Shown one piece after another: positions 42,738 through 50,144 of a DNA stretch of 64,000 nt. The DNA comes from Paradevosia sp036499825. Lineage in GTDB: Bacteria; Pseudomonadota; Alphaproteobacteria; Rhizobiales; Devosiaceae. The first letter of the stretch is position 1; each line of letters starts with the position of its first letter. The notes below the pieces were generated by a model. It was not told the DNA's origin. It made no database searches and worked only from the letters and a program-made list of their open reading frames with translations. Where the stretch lies: positions 1 through 64,000 of the forward strand of contig DASYCZ010000035.1 of the NCBI GenBank assembly GCA_036499825.1. The letters are read 5' to 3'. Position numbers and translations under genes: made by a program.

Positions 42738-43684
42738 CCGCGACGTTGATGGCCGATGAGGCCGCTTTCGAAAACCTGTTCCCGCTGCAGCCGTTCCGCA
42801 TCCGCCATGCCCTCGCCGATGATGCGCGGCTGACGCTGCCGGCCATCCTCGACCTCGTCAAGCAGATGCCGCGCGACCGTATCGAGTACAATTCCGGCAA
42901 GGCCGCCGTCAGCCAGGACCCCACCACCACGCCGCTGGTCGATCTCGACCCCGAGGACGTGGTGCGCAAGATCGAAACCGCCGGCGCCTGGATGGTGCTC
43001 AAGCGCGTCGAAATCGTGCCGGCCTATCGCGACCTGCTGGAAACCGCGCTGCTGTCGGTCGCCACGGCACAGGGCCGCAAGAGCCTTGCCGAGGCCGGCT
43101 TCACCGATGTGCAGGGCTTCCTGTTCGTCTCCTCGCCCGGCTCGACCACGCCCTTCCATCTCGACAGCGAAGACAATTTCTTCGTCCAGATCCATGGCGA
43201 CAAGCAGTTCAACGTCTATGACAACCAGGATCGCCAGATCGCCAGCGAAGACCAGATCGAGCATGCCATCACCAAGCATCGCAATCTGAAGTTCGACGAC
43301 AGTTTCGCCCCGCGCGGCATGATCAATGACCTGAAGCCCGGCGAAGGCGTCTTCATTCCCTATGTCTGGCCGCACTGGGTCAAGACCAAGGACACCTATT
43401 CGATCTCGCTGGCCATCACCTGGAAGACCGCCGAGGTCAAGCGCCGCAACGATCTGTACGTGGCCAACTCCATGCTGCGCGATCGCGGCTTTCCGCAGAA
43501 GGCCCCCGGCACCCAGCCGGCTTTCGATGCCGTGAAGCTCGGCGTCTTCCGTACCTTCGCGGCCGTGGCGGCGCCGTTGCGCCAGAGCGAGAACTTCCGC
43601 CGCCTCATCCGCTCGGTGGTGCTCGGCAAAGACGCCAATTACTATTATCGCGAAAAGGCCAAGCCGAAGCAGATCGGCATGTAA
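42734..43684 (+). CDS. Cupin-like / JmjC-type protein (possible Fe(II), 2-oxoglutarate oxygenase)
   Basis: A 316-residue protein with a double-stranded beta-helix core. STTPFHLDSEDNFFVQIHGDKQFNVYD supplies H-x-D plus the aromatic/lysine pattern of JmjC and Cupin_8 proteins, and VFIPYVWPHWVKTKDTYSISLAITW holds the distal histidine. N-terminal helices LPAILDLVKQMPRDRIEYNSGKA and VRKIETAGAWMVLKRVEIVPAYRDLL are as in aspartyl/asparaginyl hydroxylase-like relatives. The substrate may be a protein, a lipid or a small molecule. It starts within the stop of the CelD-like gene, so the two are co-translated. Confidence 0.8.
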   Translation: MTATLMADEAAFENLFPLQPFRIRHALADDARLTLPAILDLVKQMPRDRIEYNSGKAAVSQDPTTTPLVDLDPEDVVRKIETAGAWMVLKRVEIVPAYRDLLETALLSVATAQGRKSLAEAGFTDVQGFLFVSSPGSTTPFHLDSEDNFFVQIHGDKQFNVYDNQDRQIASEDQIEHAITKHRNLKFDDSFAPRGMINDLKPGEGVFIPYVWPHWVKTKDTYSISLAITWKTAEVKRRNDLYVANSMLRDRGFPQKAPGTQPAFDAVKLGVFRTFAAVAAPLRQSENFRRLIRSVVLGKDANYYYREKAKPKQIGM

Positions 43685-43689
43685 CATTC

Positions 43690-43720
43690 CGCCGCGGACA
43701 ATTGCCGCGGCGTCTTCTTT
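43690..43720 (+). terminator. Intrinsic terminator after the cupin-like gene
   Basis: CGCCGCGG-N7-CCGCGGCG is a perfect 8-base stem followed by TCTTCTTT. It separates the cupin-like gene from the convergent second acyltransferase gene. Confidence 0.65.
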
Positions 43721-43740
43721 CCCTGGAACTGATGGGACGC

Positions 43741-44937
43741 CTAGCGCCCCACCAGTTTCCGCAAACGGTAGAGCGCCAGCCGCGCCGCCTGCGCCAGCCG
43801 CCACAGCGCCGGGTTCTGCTTGACGAAGCGCTTGGCCTGCTGGCCGGACCGCAGCCCCGAGGCCACCACGCGACCCCGAAGCGTCACGGCGATCAGGCTG
43901 CCATAGAGCGGCTGCGGCTCGGTCCAGTCGGTTTTGTACTCGAAATCGCCGATGCCCATGTCGAAGGTCAAAATCCCGGCGGCGGTCAGTTCATCCATCA
44001 GTTCGGCCACCAGCACGCCCATCAGGCTGTATTTGGCGGCCGGGCCGCTGCTGGTGGAATTGATGTATTGCGAATAATGCGTGGCCCCATAGGTCCCGCA
44101 GGTCGTCGCCACGATCTCGTCACCCGCATAGAGCGCATGAAAGCGCAGCGCCGGCCGCTCGGCGCCAAAGCCGTTTATGGCCGCAAGTTTGAAGAAGCGC
44201 TGGAAATAGGGTTCGGCGAAGACATTGCCGATGCCCATCTGCTCGAACCGCTCGCCGCGCTGGGCCAGGAAAGCGACATGGACTTTTTCCAGTTCCGCCA
44301 CATCATTAGCCTGGCGCAGTTCGAGCTTGCCGAAACTTTCCTCCAGCCGCCGCGCCCCGCGCCTTATATTGCTGCGCTTCTTCTGGGAAAGGCGATGCTC
44401 GATATAGGGCACGGGCGTCGGCCCGATGGTCTCGAAATAGAAATTGTTCGGCGCCGGATCACCGCCCAGCGCCAGGATCGGATTGGCGACGCCCTGCCAG
44501 CTTTGCGGCTGGTTGAAAAAACTCACGAGGTCGAGCCCGCCGATCTCACGGCCGATCCCGGCCCAGATCGCCGCCAGCTGCTCTGGCGTCGGCACGAACC
44601 CCCGGCGCATCGCCAGCCAGTCGCTGTTGGAAATATGGGCGCCCATGAGGCGCGCCGTGGCCAGCCCCAGGCGCCTTTCGACCAGCAGCGGCAGCACCGC
44701 CACGGGGCGCCCCTCAGTGCCCACGATGGCGATGGCGACGCGGCCCGTGGGCTCGACCCCCGCATCCATCGCCGCCTTGATCCAGTCATAGCGCTGATAA
44801 GGGGTCAGCACGCCGTCGGCCTCGATGGCGCGCCAATCGGCTTCCGCCGCCTCGAGGCTGTCGAAGACGGTGACCGACAGCGCCGCCGCACCCGCTTCGG
44901 CATCCGATGGCATTGGCTCTTGCGCCAGCACGCTCAT
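43741..44937 (-). CDS. CelD/BcsL-like GNAT acyltransferase, second copy
   Basis: A 398-residue protein of the Acetyltransf_6 group. VFDSLEAAEADWRAIEADGVLTPYQRYDWIKAAMDAG is the N-terminal CelD signature; QKKRSNIRRGARRLEESFGKLELRQANDVAELEKVHVAFLAQRGERF and ALYAGDEIVATTCGTYGATHYSQYINSTSSGPAAKYSLMGVLV are the GNAT part, closing with FDMGIGDFEYKTDWTEP. It is a clearer CelD relative than the first copy and points the opposite way. Together with the cupin-like gene it makes a small module inserted between dapF and ffh. Likely role is acyl decoration of an exopolysaccharide or lipid; this is an inference from family naming only. Confidence 0.85.
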   Translation of the reverse strand: MSVLAQEPMPSDAEAGAAALSVTVFDSLEAAEADWRAIEADGVLTPYQRYDWIKAAMDAGVEPTGRVAIAIVGTEGRPVAVLPLLVERRLGLATARLMGAHISNSDWLAMRRGFVPTPEQLAAIWAGIGREIGGLDLVSFFNQPQSWQGVANPILALGGDPAPNNFYFETIGPTPVPYIEHRLSQKKRSNIRRGARRLEESFGKLELRQANDVAELEKVHVAFLAQRGERFEQMGIGNVFAEPYFQRFFKLAAINGFGAERPALRFHALYAGDEIVATTCGTYGATHYSQYINSTSSGPAAKYSLMGVLVAELMDELTAAGILTFDMGIGDFEYKTDWTEPQPLYGSLIAVTLRGRVVASGLRSGQQAKRFVKQNPALWRLAQAARLALYRLRKLVGR

Positions 44938-45105
44938 TTCGGCTCCGCGCCCCTTGCGCCCAACTGCCTCTCACCGGGCCGCAATACCATGGCGGCAGCC
45001 TGCAATTGGTTAATCGGCGCGCCCCAAATGCCCGCCCCGGTTGACTTTGCCATGAGCCCACGCCTATAAGGCCGCTCTCTCCTTTGGAGTGAAGCCGAGC
45101 TACTG

Positions 45106-45124
45106 GCCTGCCCGAGAGGCAGGC
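45106..45124 (+). promoter_or_regulatory. ffh leader hairpin 1
   Basis: GCCTGCC and GGCAGGC, 7-base perfect stem, CGAGA loop, about 100 bases upstream of the ffh start. Together with the two downstream hairpins it makes the leader strongly structured. Confidence 0.5.
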
Positions 45125-45130
45125 GGTCAC

Positions 45131-45171
45131 CACCCGCCAGCGCGATGCGCCCGCGGGTGTGTTTTGGTTTT
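45131..45171 (+). terminator. Terminator-like hairpin in the ffh leader (possible attenuator)
   Basis: CACCCGC (45131-45137) pairs with GCGGGTG (45153-45159) around an inner GCGC-gat-GCGC hairpin, and TGTTTTGGTTTT follows. It ends 51 bases before the ffh ATG, so it would stop leader transcripts unless prevented, or end a small RNA made from the leader. Confidence 0.55.
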
Positions 45172-45192
45172 GCCGCCGAGGAACCATATCTT

Positions 45193-45206
45193 CGTGGCTC
45201 GCCACG
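45193..45206 (+). promoter_or_regulatory. ffh leader hairpin 3, next to ribosome site
   Basis: CGTGGC-TC-GCCACG, a perfect inverted repeat, ends just before GAGAAAGGA, the ffh ribosome site. With a two-base centre the fold would lose a pair or two, but it could modulate initiation. Confidence 0.4.
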
Positions 45207-45222
45207 GAGAAAGGACCTGACG

Positions 45223-46815
45223 ATGTTTGACAGTCTAAGCGACCGCTTAGGGAAAATCTTCGACGGCCTGCGCGGCCGGGGCGCACTCAGCGAGGCCGAT
45301 GTCGACGCCGCGCTGCGCGAGGTCCGTCGTGCGCTGATCGAGGCCGACGTTTCCCTGGAAGTGGTCCGCGCCTTCGTCGAGCAGGTCAAGGATCGCGCCA
45401 TCGGCGTCGAGGTCACCCGCTCGGTGACGCCGGGCCAGCAGGTCATCAAGATCGTCCATGACGAACTGGTGCGCGTGTTGGGCGACGCCGCCGTGCCGCT
45501 CGATTTCAACACCACCCCGCCCATGACCATCCTGATGGTCGGCCTGCAGGGTTCGGGCAAGACCACCACCACCGCCAAGATCGCCAAGCGCCTCAAGGAC
45601 AGGCAGAACAAGAAGGTGCTGCTGGCCTCCCTCGATACCCGCCGTCCGGCGGCCATGGAGCAGCTGCGTATCCTGGGCGTGCAGGTGGGTGTCGACACGC
45701 TGCCCATCATCGCCACCGAAACCCCGATCGAGATCGCCCGCCGCGCCGCCCGCGAAGGCAAGCTTGGCGGCTATGACGTGCTGATGCTGGATACCGCCGG
45801 CCGCACCCATATCGACGAAGAACTGATGGCCGAGACGGCCGCCATCAAGGCCGCCACCAACCCGCATGAAGTGCTGCTGGTGGCCGATGCGCTGACCGGC
45901 CAGGACGCCATCAACCTCGCCCGCTCCTTCGATACGCGCGTCGACCTCACCGGTATCGTTTTGACCCGCGTCGATGGCGATGGCCGTGGCGGCGCCGCGC
46001 TCTCCATGCGGGCGGCGACCGGCAAGCCGATCAAGCTCATCGGCGTCGGCGAAAAACTCGATGCGCTCGAGGATTTCCATCCCTCACGCATCGCCGACCG
46101 CATTCTGGGCATGGGCGACATCGTCTCCCTGGTCGAGAAGGCCGCCGAGAACGTTTCGGCCGAAGACGCCCAGAAGATGGCGAAGAAGCTGAAGAAGGGC
46201 TCCTTCGACCTCGAAGATTTGCGCGGCCAGTTGCTGCAGATGAAGAAGATGGGCGGCATGGGCGGCCTGATGAGCATGATGCCGGGCGTCGGCCAGCTCA
46301 AGAAGGCCATGGCGGGCGCCAATATCGACGAGAAGATCTTCGACCGGCAGGTCGCCATCATCAACTCGATGACCAAGAAGGAACGCACCGATCCGGACCT
46401 CCTCAACGCCTCGCGCCGCAAGCGCATCGCGGCGGGCGCCGGCGTCGAAGTGTCCGAGGTCAACAAGCTGATGAAGCAGCACCGCCAGATGGCGGACATG
46501 ATGAAGAAGGTCGCCAAGGGCGGCATGGGGAGCCTTGCCGGCATGTTCGGCGGCAAGATGGGCGGCATGATGCCCGGCCTCGGGCAGATGCCCGACCTTT
46601 CCAAGATGGACCCCAAGCAGCTCGAGCAGATGGCGCGCCAGGCCGGGATCGATCCCGCCTCGCTGCCCAGCCAGGCGCCGGCTCTGGCTGAAAAACTGCC
46701 CACCGATGTGGGCAAGTTGCTGAAATCGGGTCCGGGCCTGCCCGGACTTGGCGGTGCGCCGCGCTTCCCCGGCCTGCCGGGCCTCGGCGGCGGCTTTGTG
46801 CCCAAGAAGAAATAA
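45223..46815 (+). CDS. ffh: Signal recognition particle protein Ffh
   Basis: A 530-residue GTPase that binds 4.5S RNA and signal sequences of nascent membrane proteins. N domain MFDSLSDRLGKIFDGLRGRGALSEADV; G domain with GLQGSGKTTTTAKIA (about residues 107-121), DTAGRTHID and TRVDGDGRGG; M domain with LEDLRGQLLQMKKMGGMGGLMSMMPG and the RNA-binding SRRKRIAAGAGVEVSEVN. The methionine/glycine-rich C-terminal tail is long (MGSLAGMFGGKMGGMMPGLGQM...PGLGGAPRFPGLPGLGGG). Start ATG has AAAGGA nearby; an in-frame upstream extension runs through the leader hairpins and is rejected. It heads ffh-rpsP-rimM-trmD. Confidence 0.96.
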   Translation: MFDSLSDRLGKIFDGLRGRGALSEADVDAALREVRRALIEADVSLEVVRAFVEQVKDRAIGVEVTRSVTPGQQVIKIVHDELVRVLGDAAVPLDFNTTPPMTILMVGLQGSGKTTTTAKIAKRLKDRQNKKVLLASLDTRRPAAMEQLRILGVQVGVDTLPIIATETPIEIARRAAREGKLGGYDVLMLDTAGRTHIDEELMAETAAIKAATNPHEVLLVADALTGQDAINLARSFDTRVDLTGIVLTRVDGDGRGGAALSMRAATGKPIKLIGVGEKLDALEDFHPSRIADRILGMGDIVSLVEKAAENVSAEDAQKMAKKLKKGSFDLEDLRGQLLQMKKMGGMGGLMSMMPGVGQLKKAMAGANIDEKIFDRQVAIINSMTKKERTDPDLLNASRRKRIAAGAGVEVSEVNKLMKQHRQMADMMKKVAKGGMGSLAGMFGGKMGGMMPGLGQMPDLSKMDPKQLEQMARQAGIDPASLPSQAPALAEKLPTDVGKLLKSGPGLPGLGGAPRFPGLPGLGGGFVPKKK

Positions 46816-46856
46816 CCCAACCTCTAACGCCTCAATCAAAGCTCCAGGAGTAACCC

Positions 46857-47252
46857 ATGTCCCTCAAACTTCGCCTTGCCCGCGCCGGCACCAAGAAGCG
46901 TCCTTTCTACCACATCGTCGTCGCCGACGCCCGCTCGCCGCGTGATGGCCGCTTCATCGAAAAGCTCGGCACCTACAACCCGCTGCTCGGCAAGGACGCC
47001 GACAACCGCGTCGTGCTCGACCTCGACCGCGCCAAGCATTGGCTGAGCGTGGGCGCCCAGGCCACCGACCGCGTCGAGCGGTTCCTCGATGCTGCTGGCC
47101 TTCTGAAGCGCGAAGCCCGCAACAATCCGGAACGCGCCGTTCCCGGCGCCAAGGCCACCGAGCGCAAGGAAGCCCGCGAGAAGGCCGCCGCTGACGCCGC
47201 CGCCGCTGCCGAAGCCGCCAAGAACGCTCCGGCTGAAGCCGTCGCCGAGTAA
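46857..47252 (+). CDS. rpsP: 30S ribosomal protein S16
   Basis: A 131-residue ribosomal protein. LKLRLARAGTKKRPFYHIVVADARSPRDGRFIEKLGTYNPLL is the conserved S16 core; DRAKHWLSVGAQATDRVERFL follows. The C-terminal 45 residues are an alanine/lysine/glutamate-rich extension (ERKEAREKAAADAAAAAEAAKNAPAEAVAE), typical in alphaproteobacteria. AGGAG seven bases before ATG. Five bases separate it from rimM. Confidence 0.97.
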   Translation: MSLKLRLARAGTKKRPFYHIVVADARSPRDGRFIEKLGTYNPLLGKDADNRVVLDLDRAKHWLSVGAQATDRVERFLDAAGLLKREARNNPERAVPGAKATERKEAREKAAADAAAAAEAAKNAPAEAVAE

Positions 47253-47257
47253 GCTCG

Positions 47258-47806
47258 ATGGATAGAGGCGGGGCGCAGCACGACAACCTTCTGCTTTTGG
47301 GCCGCATCGGTGCGGCCCATGGCATCAAGGGAGAGGTGCGCGTCACCGCCTTTACGGGCGATCCGCTGGCCATTGCGGGCTACGGCCCGCTCAGCACCAG
47401 CCGGCCGGGCCTGACGGTCAGCATCGCCAGGGCCCGCATCGCCAAGAACGTCGTCATCGCCAAGCTCAAGGGCATCGATGACCGCAACGCCGCCGAACGC
47501 CTCAACGGCGTCGACCTCTTCATCGACCGGGCCCGCCTGCCCGCGGTCGAGGACGACGACGATTTCTATCATATCGATCTGATCGGGCTGGAGGCACGGC
47601 TGGCCGACGGCACCGTGCTCGGCGAGGTGATCTCGGTGCCCAATTTCGGCGCCGGCGACTTGCTGGAAATCCGCGACACGAGGACCGGCACCGACCTGCT
47701 CTACCCCTTCACCAAGGCGGTGGTACCCGACGTCAGGATCAAGGACGGCTACCTCACCATATTGCCGCCCGACGAAACGGAAGCCAGCGAAGCCGACGCC
47801 TCATGA
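47258..47806 (+). CDS. rimM: Ribosome maturation factor RimM
   Basis: A 182-residue factor that assists 30S head assembly near S19. The N-terminal barrel shows LLLGRIGAAHGIKGEVRVTAFTGDPLAI, and the C-terminal PRC barrel shows DDFYHIDLIGLEARLADGTVLGEVISVPNFGAGDLLEI and FTKAVVPDVRIKDGYLTILPP. Stop overlaps the trmD start (ATGA). Confidence 0.95.
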   Translation: MDRGGAQHDNLLLLGRIGAAHGIKGEVRVTAFTGDPLAIAGYGPLSTSRPGLTVSIARARIAKNVVIAKLKGIDDRNAAERLNGVDLFIDRARLPAVEDDDDFYHIDLIGLEARLADGTVLGEVISVPNFGAGDLLEIRDTRTGTDLLYPFTKAVVPDVRIKDGYLTILPPDETEASEADAS

Positions 47807-48492
47807 GCTGGCGCGCCGACGTCATCACGCTCTTCCCTGAACTGTTTCCAGGGCCTCTGGGCGCCTCGGTCATCGGCCGCGGCATGGCGGACGGATTATG
47901 GTCGCTGGGCGCTACGCAACTGCGCGGCTTCGCCACCGACCGCCATCACACCGTCGACGACACGCCTTCTGGCGGCGGCGCCGGCATGGTGCTCAAGCCC
48001 GATATCCTGGCCGCCGCCATCGATGCCGTCGCCACCGACGATCGTCCCCGTATCCTGATGAGCCCGCGCGGCAGGCCGCTGACCCAGGCCCGCGTGCGCG
48101 AGCTTGCCATGGGGCCCGGCGCCGTCATCGTCTGCGGCCGCTTCGAGGGCGTCGACCAGCGCGTCATCGAGGCGCGGCAGCTGGAGGAGATCTCCATCGG
48201 CGATTATGTGCTGGCCGGCGGTGAAGTCGCCGCCATGGTGCTGATCGAGGCCGTGGTGCGGCTCATTCCCGGCGTCCTGGGCGCCGCCGAAAGCCATGCC
48301 GACGAGAGCTTCGAAAACGGCCTTCTGGAATATCCGCACTATACGCGCCCGCAGGTGTTCGAGGGCCGCGACATCCCGCCGGTCCTGGTATCGGGCGATC
48401 ACCGCAAGATCGCCAAATGGCGGCATGAGGAAAGCCTCGAGCTCACCCGCCGGCGGCGCCCGGACCTCTTGGACAAGACCGGCAGGCCATAG
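47803..48492 (+). CDS. trmD: tRNA (guanosine(37)-N1)-methyltransferase TrmD
   Basis: A 229-residue trefoil-knot methyltransferase that makes m1G37 to prevent frameshifting. DVITLFPELFPGPLGASVIGRG opens the protein, HTVDDTPSGGGAGMVLKPD contains the catalytic D-x3-GGG region, and the SAM knot is CGRFEGVDQRVIEA...ISIGDYVLAGGEVAAMVLIEAVVRLIPGVLG. HYTRP with VLVSGDHRKIAKWR is the C-terminal tRNA-binding part. Length is normal. A RIME-like repeat follows two bases after the stop. Confidence 0.97.
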   Translation: MSWRADVITLFPELFPGPLGASVIGRGMADGLWSLGATQLRGFATDRHHTVDDTPSGGGAGMVLKPDILAAAIDAVATDDRPRILMSPRGRPLTQARVRELAMGPGAVIVCGRFEGVDQRVIEARQLEEISIGDYVLAGGEVAAMVLIEAVVRLIPGVLGAAESHADESFENGLLEYPHYTRPQVFEGRDIPPVLVSGDHRKIAKWRHEESLELTRRRRPDLLDKTGRP

Positions 48493-48493
48493 G

Positions 48494-48602
48494 CTAGAGC
48501 GTTCTGAGGAAAAGTGGATGCCACTTTTCCGCCTCGAAAACGCGCCGACACAAGGACTTAGAGCGTCCGTTTTTGATGCAATCAAGACGTGAAACGCCCT
48601 AG
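48494..48602 (+). repeat. RIME-like intergenic repeat, copy D
   Basis: CTAGAGCGTTCTGAGG, GAAAAGTGGATGCCACTTTTCC, CGAAAACGCGCC, GGACTTAGAGCG, TTTTTGATGCAATCAAGACG and a closing CGCCCTAG. The last triplet CTA encodes the stop codon of the leftward metallopeptidase gene. Confidence 0.9.
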
Positions 48603-49336
48603 TCGGCGATGCCGTAGGCCATCAACTCGCGCCCGTGCGCCTTGAGCCAGGCGCGGCCGCGCTCCATGTCGGGCAGCGTCCGCTTCACCACCGCCCAGAA
48701 GGCGGCCGAATGATTCATCTCGATGAGATGGGCCACCTCATGGGCCGCCACATAGTCGAGGACGAAGGGCGGCGCCAGGATCAGCCGCCAGTTGAAGTTC
48801 AGCCGGCCCGAGCTCGAACACGAGCCCCAGCGCGTCGACTGGCTGCGCATGCTGATGGATTTGAAGCCGACGCCGAGCTGGCCCGCATGGAGGCGCACCC
48901 GCGCCTCAAGATCCTTCTGCGCCTCGCCCTTCAGCCAGTCGGTGAGCCGGCGGGCCTGGTGTTCGGGCGCGCCCGGCAACAGCAGCACCGGACTTTCGCC
49001 ATCCGACACGACCTCGACCTGGCCGCGGATGCGGCCAGTGGCGGCGATGGCGTGATCGATCCCCCGCAGCGGCACGGTCTCGCCATCGGCGAAGCGCACC
49101 GGCGGCACGGTGCGCTTGAGCCGGGCTTCGAGCCAGCCATTGTGGCGCCTGAGAAAGGCCTCGGCCTCGGTCCAGCGCCCATGTTTGGGCACGGTCAGCA
49201 CCGGGCCGCCATTATGGGGTACCGACAGCCGGTAGCTGCGGGCCCGCGCGCTGACCCGCACCGTCACCACCACCGCCCGCCCATCGATATGGGCTTCGGC
49301 CATGGCGGGAAATTTCTTTTCGGCCATCCTGAACAT
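48599..49336 (-). CDS. YgjP-like (DUF45) zinc metallopeptidase
   Basis: A 245-residue protein of the SprT/YgjP-like minigluzincin group. The zinc site is DYVAAHEVAHLIEMNHSAAFWAVVKR, with HExxH-type histidines written H-E-V-A-H and a later N-H-S, and the preceding QSTRWGSCSSSGRLNFNWRLILAPP is the family signature. N-terminal half is beta-rich (RVSARARSYRLSVPHNGGPVLTVPKHGR). Two ATGs nine bases apart (49336 and 49327) are possible; the ribosome site does not decide. The TAG stop is encoded by the end of a repeat. Confidence 0.8.
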   Translation of the reverse strand: MFRMAEKKFPAMAEAHIDGRAVVVTVRVSARARSYRLSVPHNGGPVLTVPKHGRWTEAEAFLRRHNGWLEARLKRTVPPVRFADGETVPLRGIDHAIAATGRIRGQVEVVSDGESPVLLLPGAPEHQARRLTDWLKGEAQKDLEARVRLHAGQLGVGFKSISMRSQSTRWGSCSSSGRLNFNWRLILAPPFVLDYVAAHEVAHLIEMNHSAAFWAVVKRTLPDMERGRAWLKAHGRELMAYGIAD

Positions 49337-49382
49337 TCCCGCGATATGAGCAGATTCGGGCCCCAACGCCAAAGCCCCAAAC

Positions 49383-49407
49383 AAAAAGCGCCCCAAACGG
49401 GGGGCGC
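49383..49407 (-). terminator. Intrinsic terminator after the DUF2852-like gene
   Basis: Read leftward, GCGCCCC-N6-GGGGCGC is followed by TTTTT. It lies between two genes transcribed leftward, so it would separate the DUF2852-like gene from the metallopeptidase gene. Confidence 0.7.
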
Positions 49408-49448
49408 CAGGTTGCAACCGGGCACGGTTGCATCAGGAGGGTTTGGGA

Positions 49449-49913
49449 TCAGTAGCCGTTGCCCGGCCCCTGATCGTCACGCGGGCGCGGCGGATCGTAA
49501 TTCGGCCGCGTGCCGTTGCGATCGCGCATGAAGCGGTCGAATTCCTCGCGATCCTTGGCCATGCGCAGGTTGCGCATATACTCGTGGAAGTCGTTGATTT
49601 CCTCATCGAGCCGGCGGCGTTCCTCATCGAGGCGGCGCAACTGCTCTTCGCGGTATTCATCGAAGGCGACGTTGCCGGAACCGAACCCCGCATTGGTAAA
49701 GCCGCGACGGGCAAAGCCGTGGCCCTGGCAATTGGCCCATGATTTCTGCCGGTTGAACCAGGCCCCCGCCCGGTCGGCCGACCCCATGAGACGTTCACCA
49801 AACAGGATGTAGGCCAGCATGGCGAAGCCGAGCGGCGCGAAGAAGACGAAGCCGAGAACCATCAGGGCGATGGTCAACGGCGACCATTGAGGTTTGATAA
49901 GTGCTGTGTTCAT
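49449..49913 (-). CDS. DUF2852-like membrane protein
   Basis: A 154-residue protein with one or two membrane spans (IALMVLGFVFFAPLGFAMLAYILF) and a charged cytoplasmic part: a predicted coiled helix VAFDEYREEQLRRLDEERRRLDEEINDFHEYMRNLRMAKDREEFDRFMRDRN, then a low-complexity PPRPRDDQGPGNGY end. This is the pattern of alphaproteobacterial DUF2852, function unknown. The start at MNTALIKPQWS has a weak ribosome site but the upstream codons do not look like protein. Confidence 0.8.
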   Translation of the reverse strand: MNTALIKPQWSPLTIALMVLGFVFFAPLGFAMLAYILFGERLMGSADRAGAWFNRQKSWANCQGHGFARRGFTNAGFGSGNVAFDEYREEQLRRLDEERRRLDEEINDFHEYMRNLRMAKDREEFDRFMRDRNGTRPNYDPPRPRDDQGPGNGY

Positions 49914-50030
49914 TGCAGTTCTCCCAGTCACGAACGCATTGCATGTGGGCCCGTCGTACTGTGGATCAAGGAAAAACCATGCCAATTTTATCCCTTGAAA
50001 CCGGTAGTCTGAGTTCTTATCGCGCGGGCC

Positions 50031-50134
50031 TGGAGCGGCTTCAGGAAAAGTGGAGGCTACTTTTCCGGTTCGAAAGCACGATCAACAAGGACTGGAAGCG
50101 CTCGTTTTGATGCAGTCAAGACGAACGCTGCAGA
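50031..50134 (+). repeat. RIME-like intergenic repeat, copy E (diverged)
   Basis: TGGAGCGGCTTCAGGAAAAGTGGAGGCTACTTTTCC followed by GTTCGAAAGCACGATC, GGACTGGAAGCG, and TTTTGATGCAGTCAAGACGAACGCT. The CTAG ends are lost. It precedes regB by ten bases and supplies part of its leader. Confidence 0.75.
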
Positions 50135-50144
50135 GGAAATCGAC

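Noticed and set aside
45060..45222. SRP 4.5S RNA (ffs) or a tRNA in the ffh leader
   Set aside because: The conserved GGUCAGG/GGAA tetraloop region of SRP RNA is absent and no cloverleaf forms; only hairpins with a terminator-like T-tract remain.
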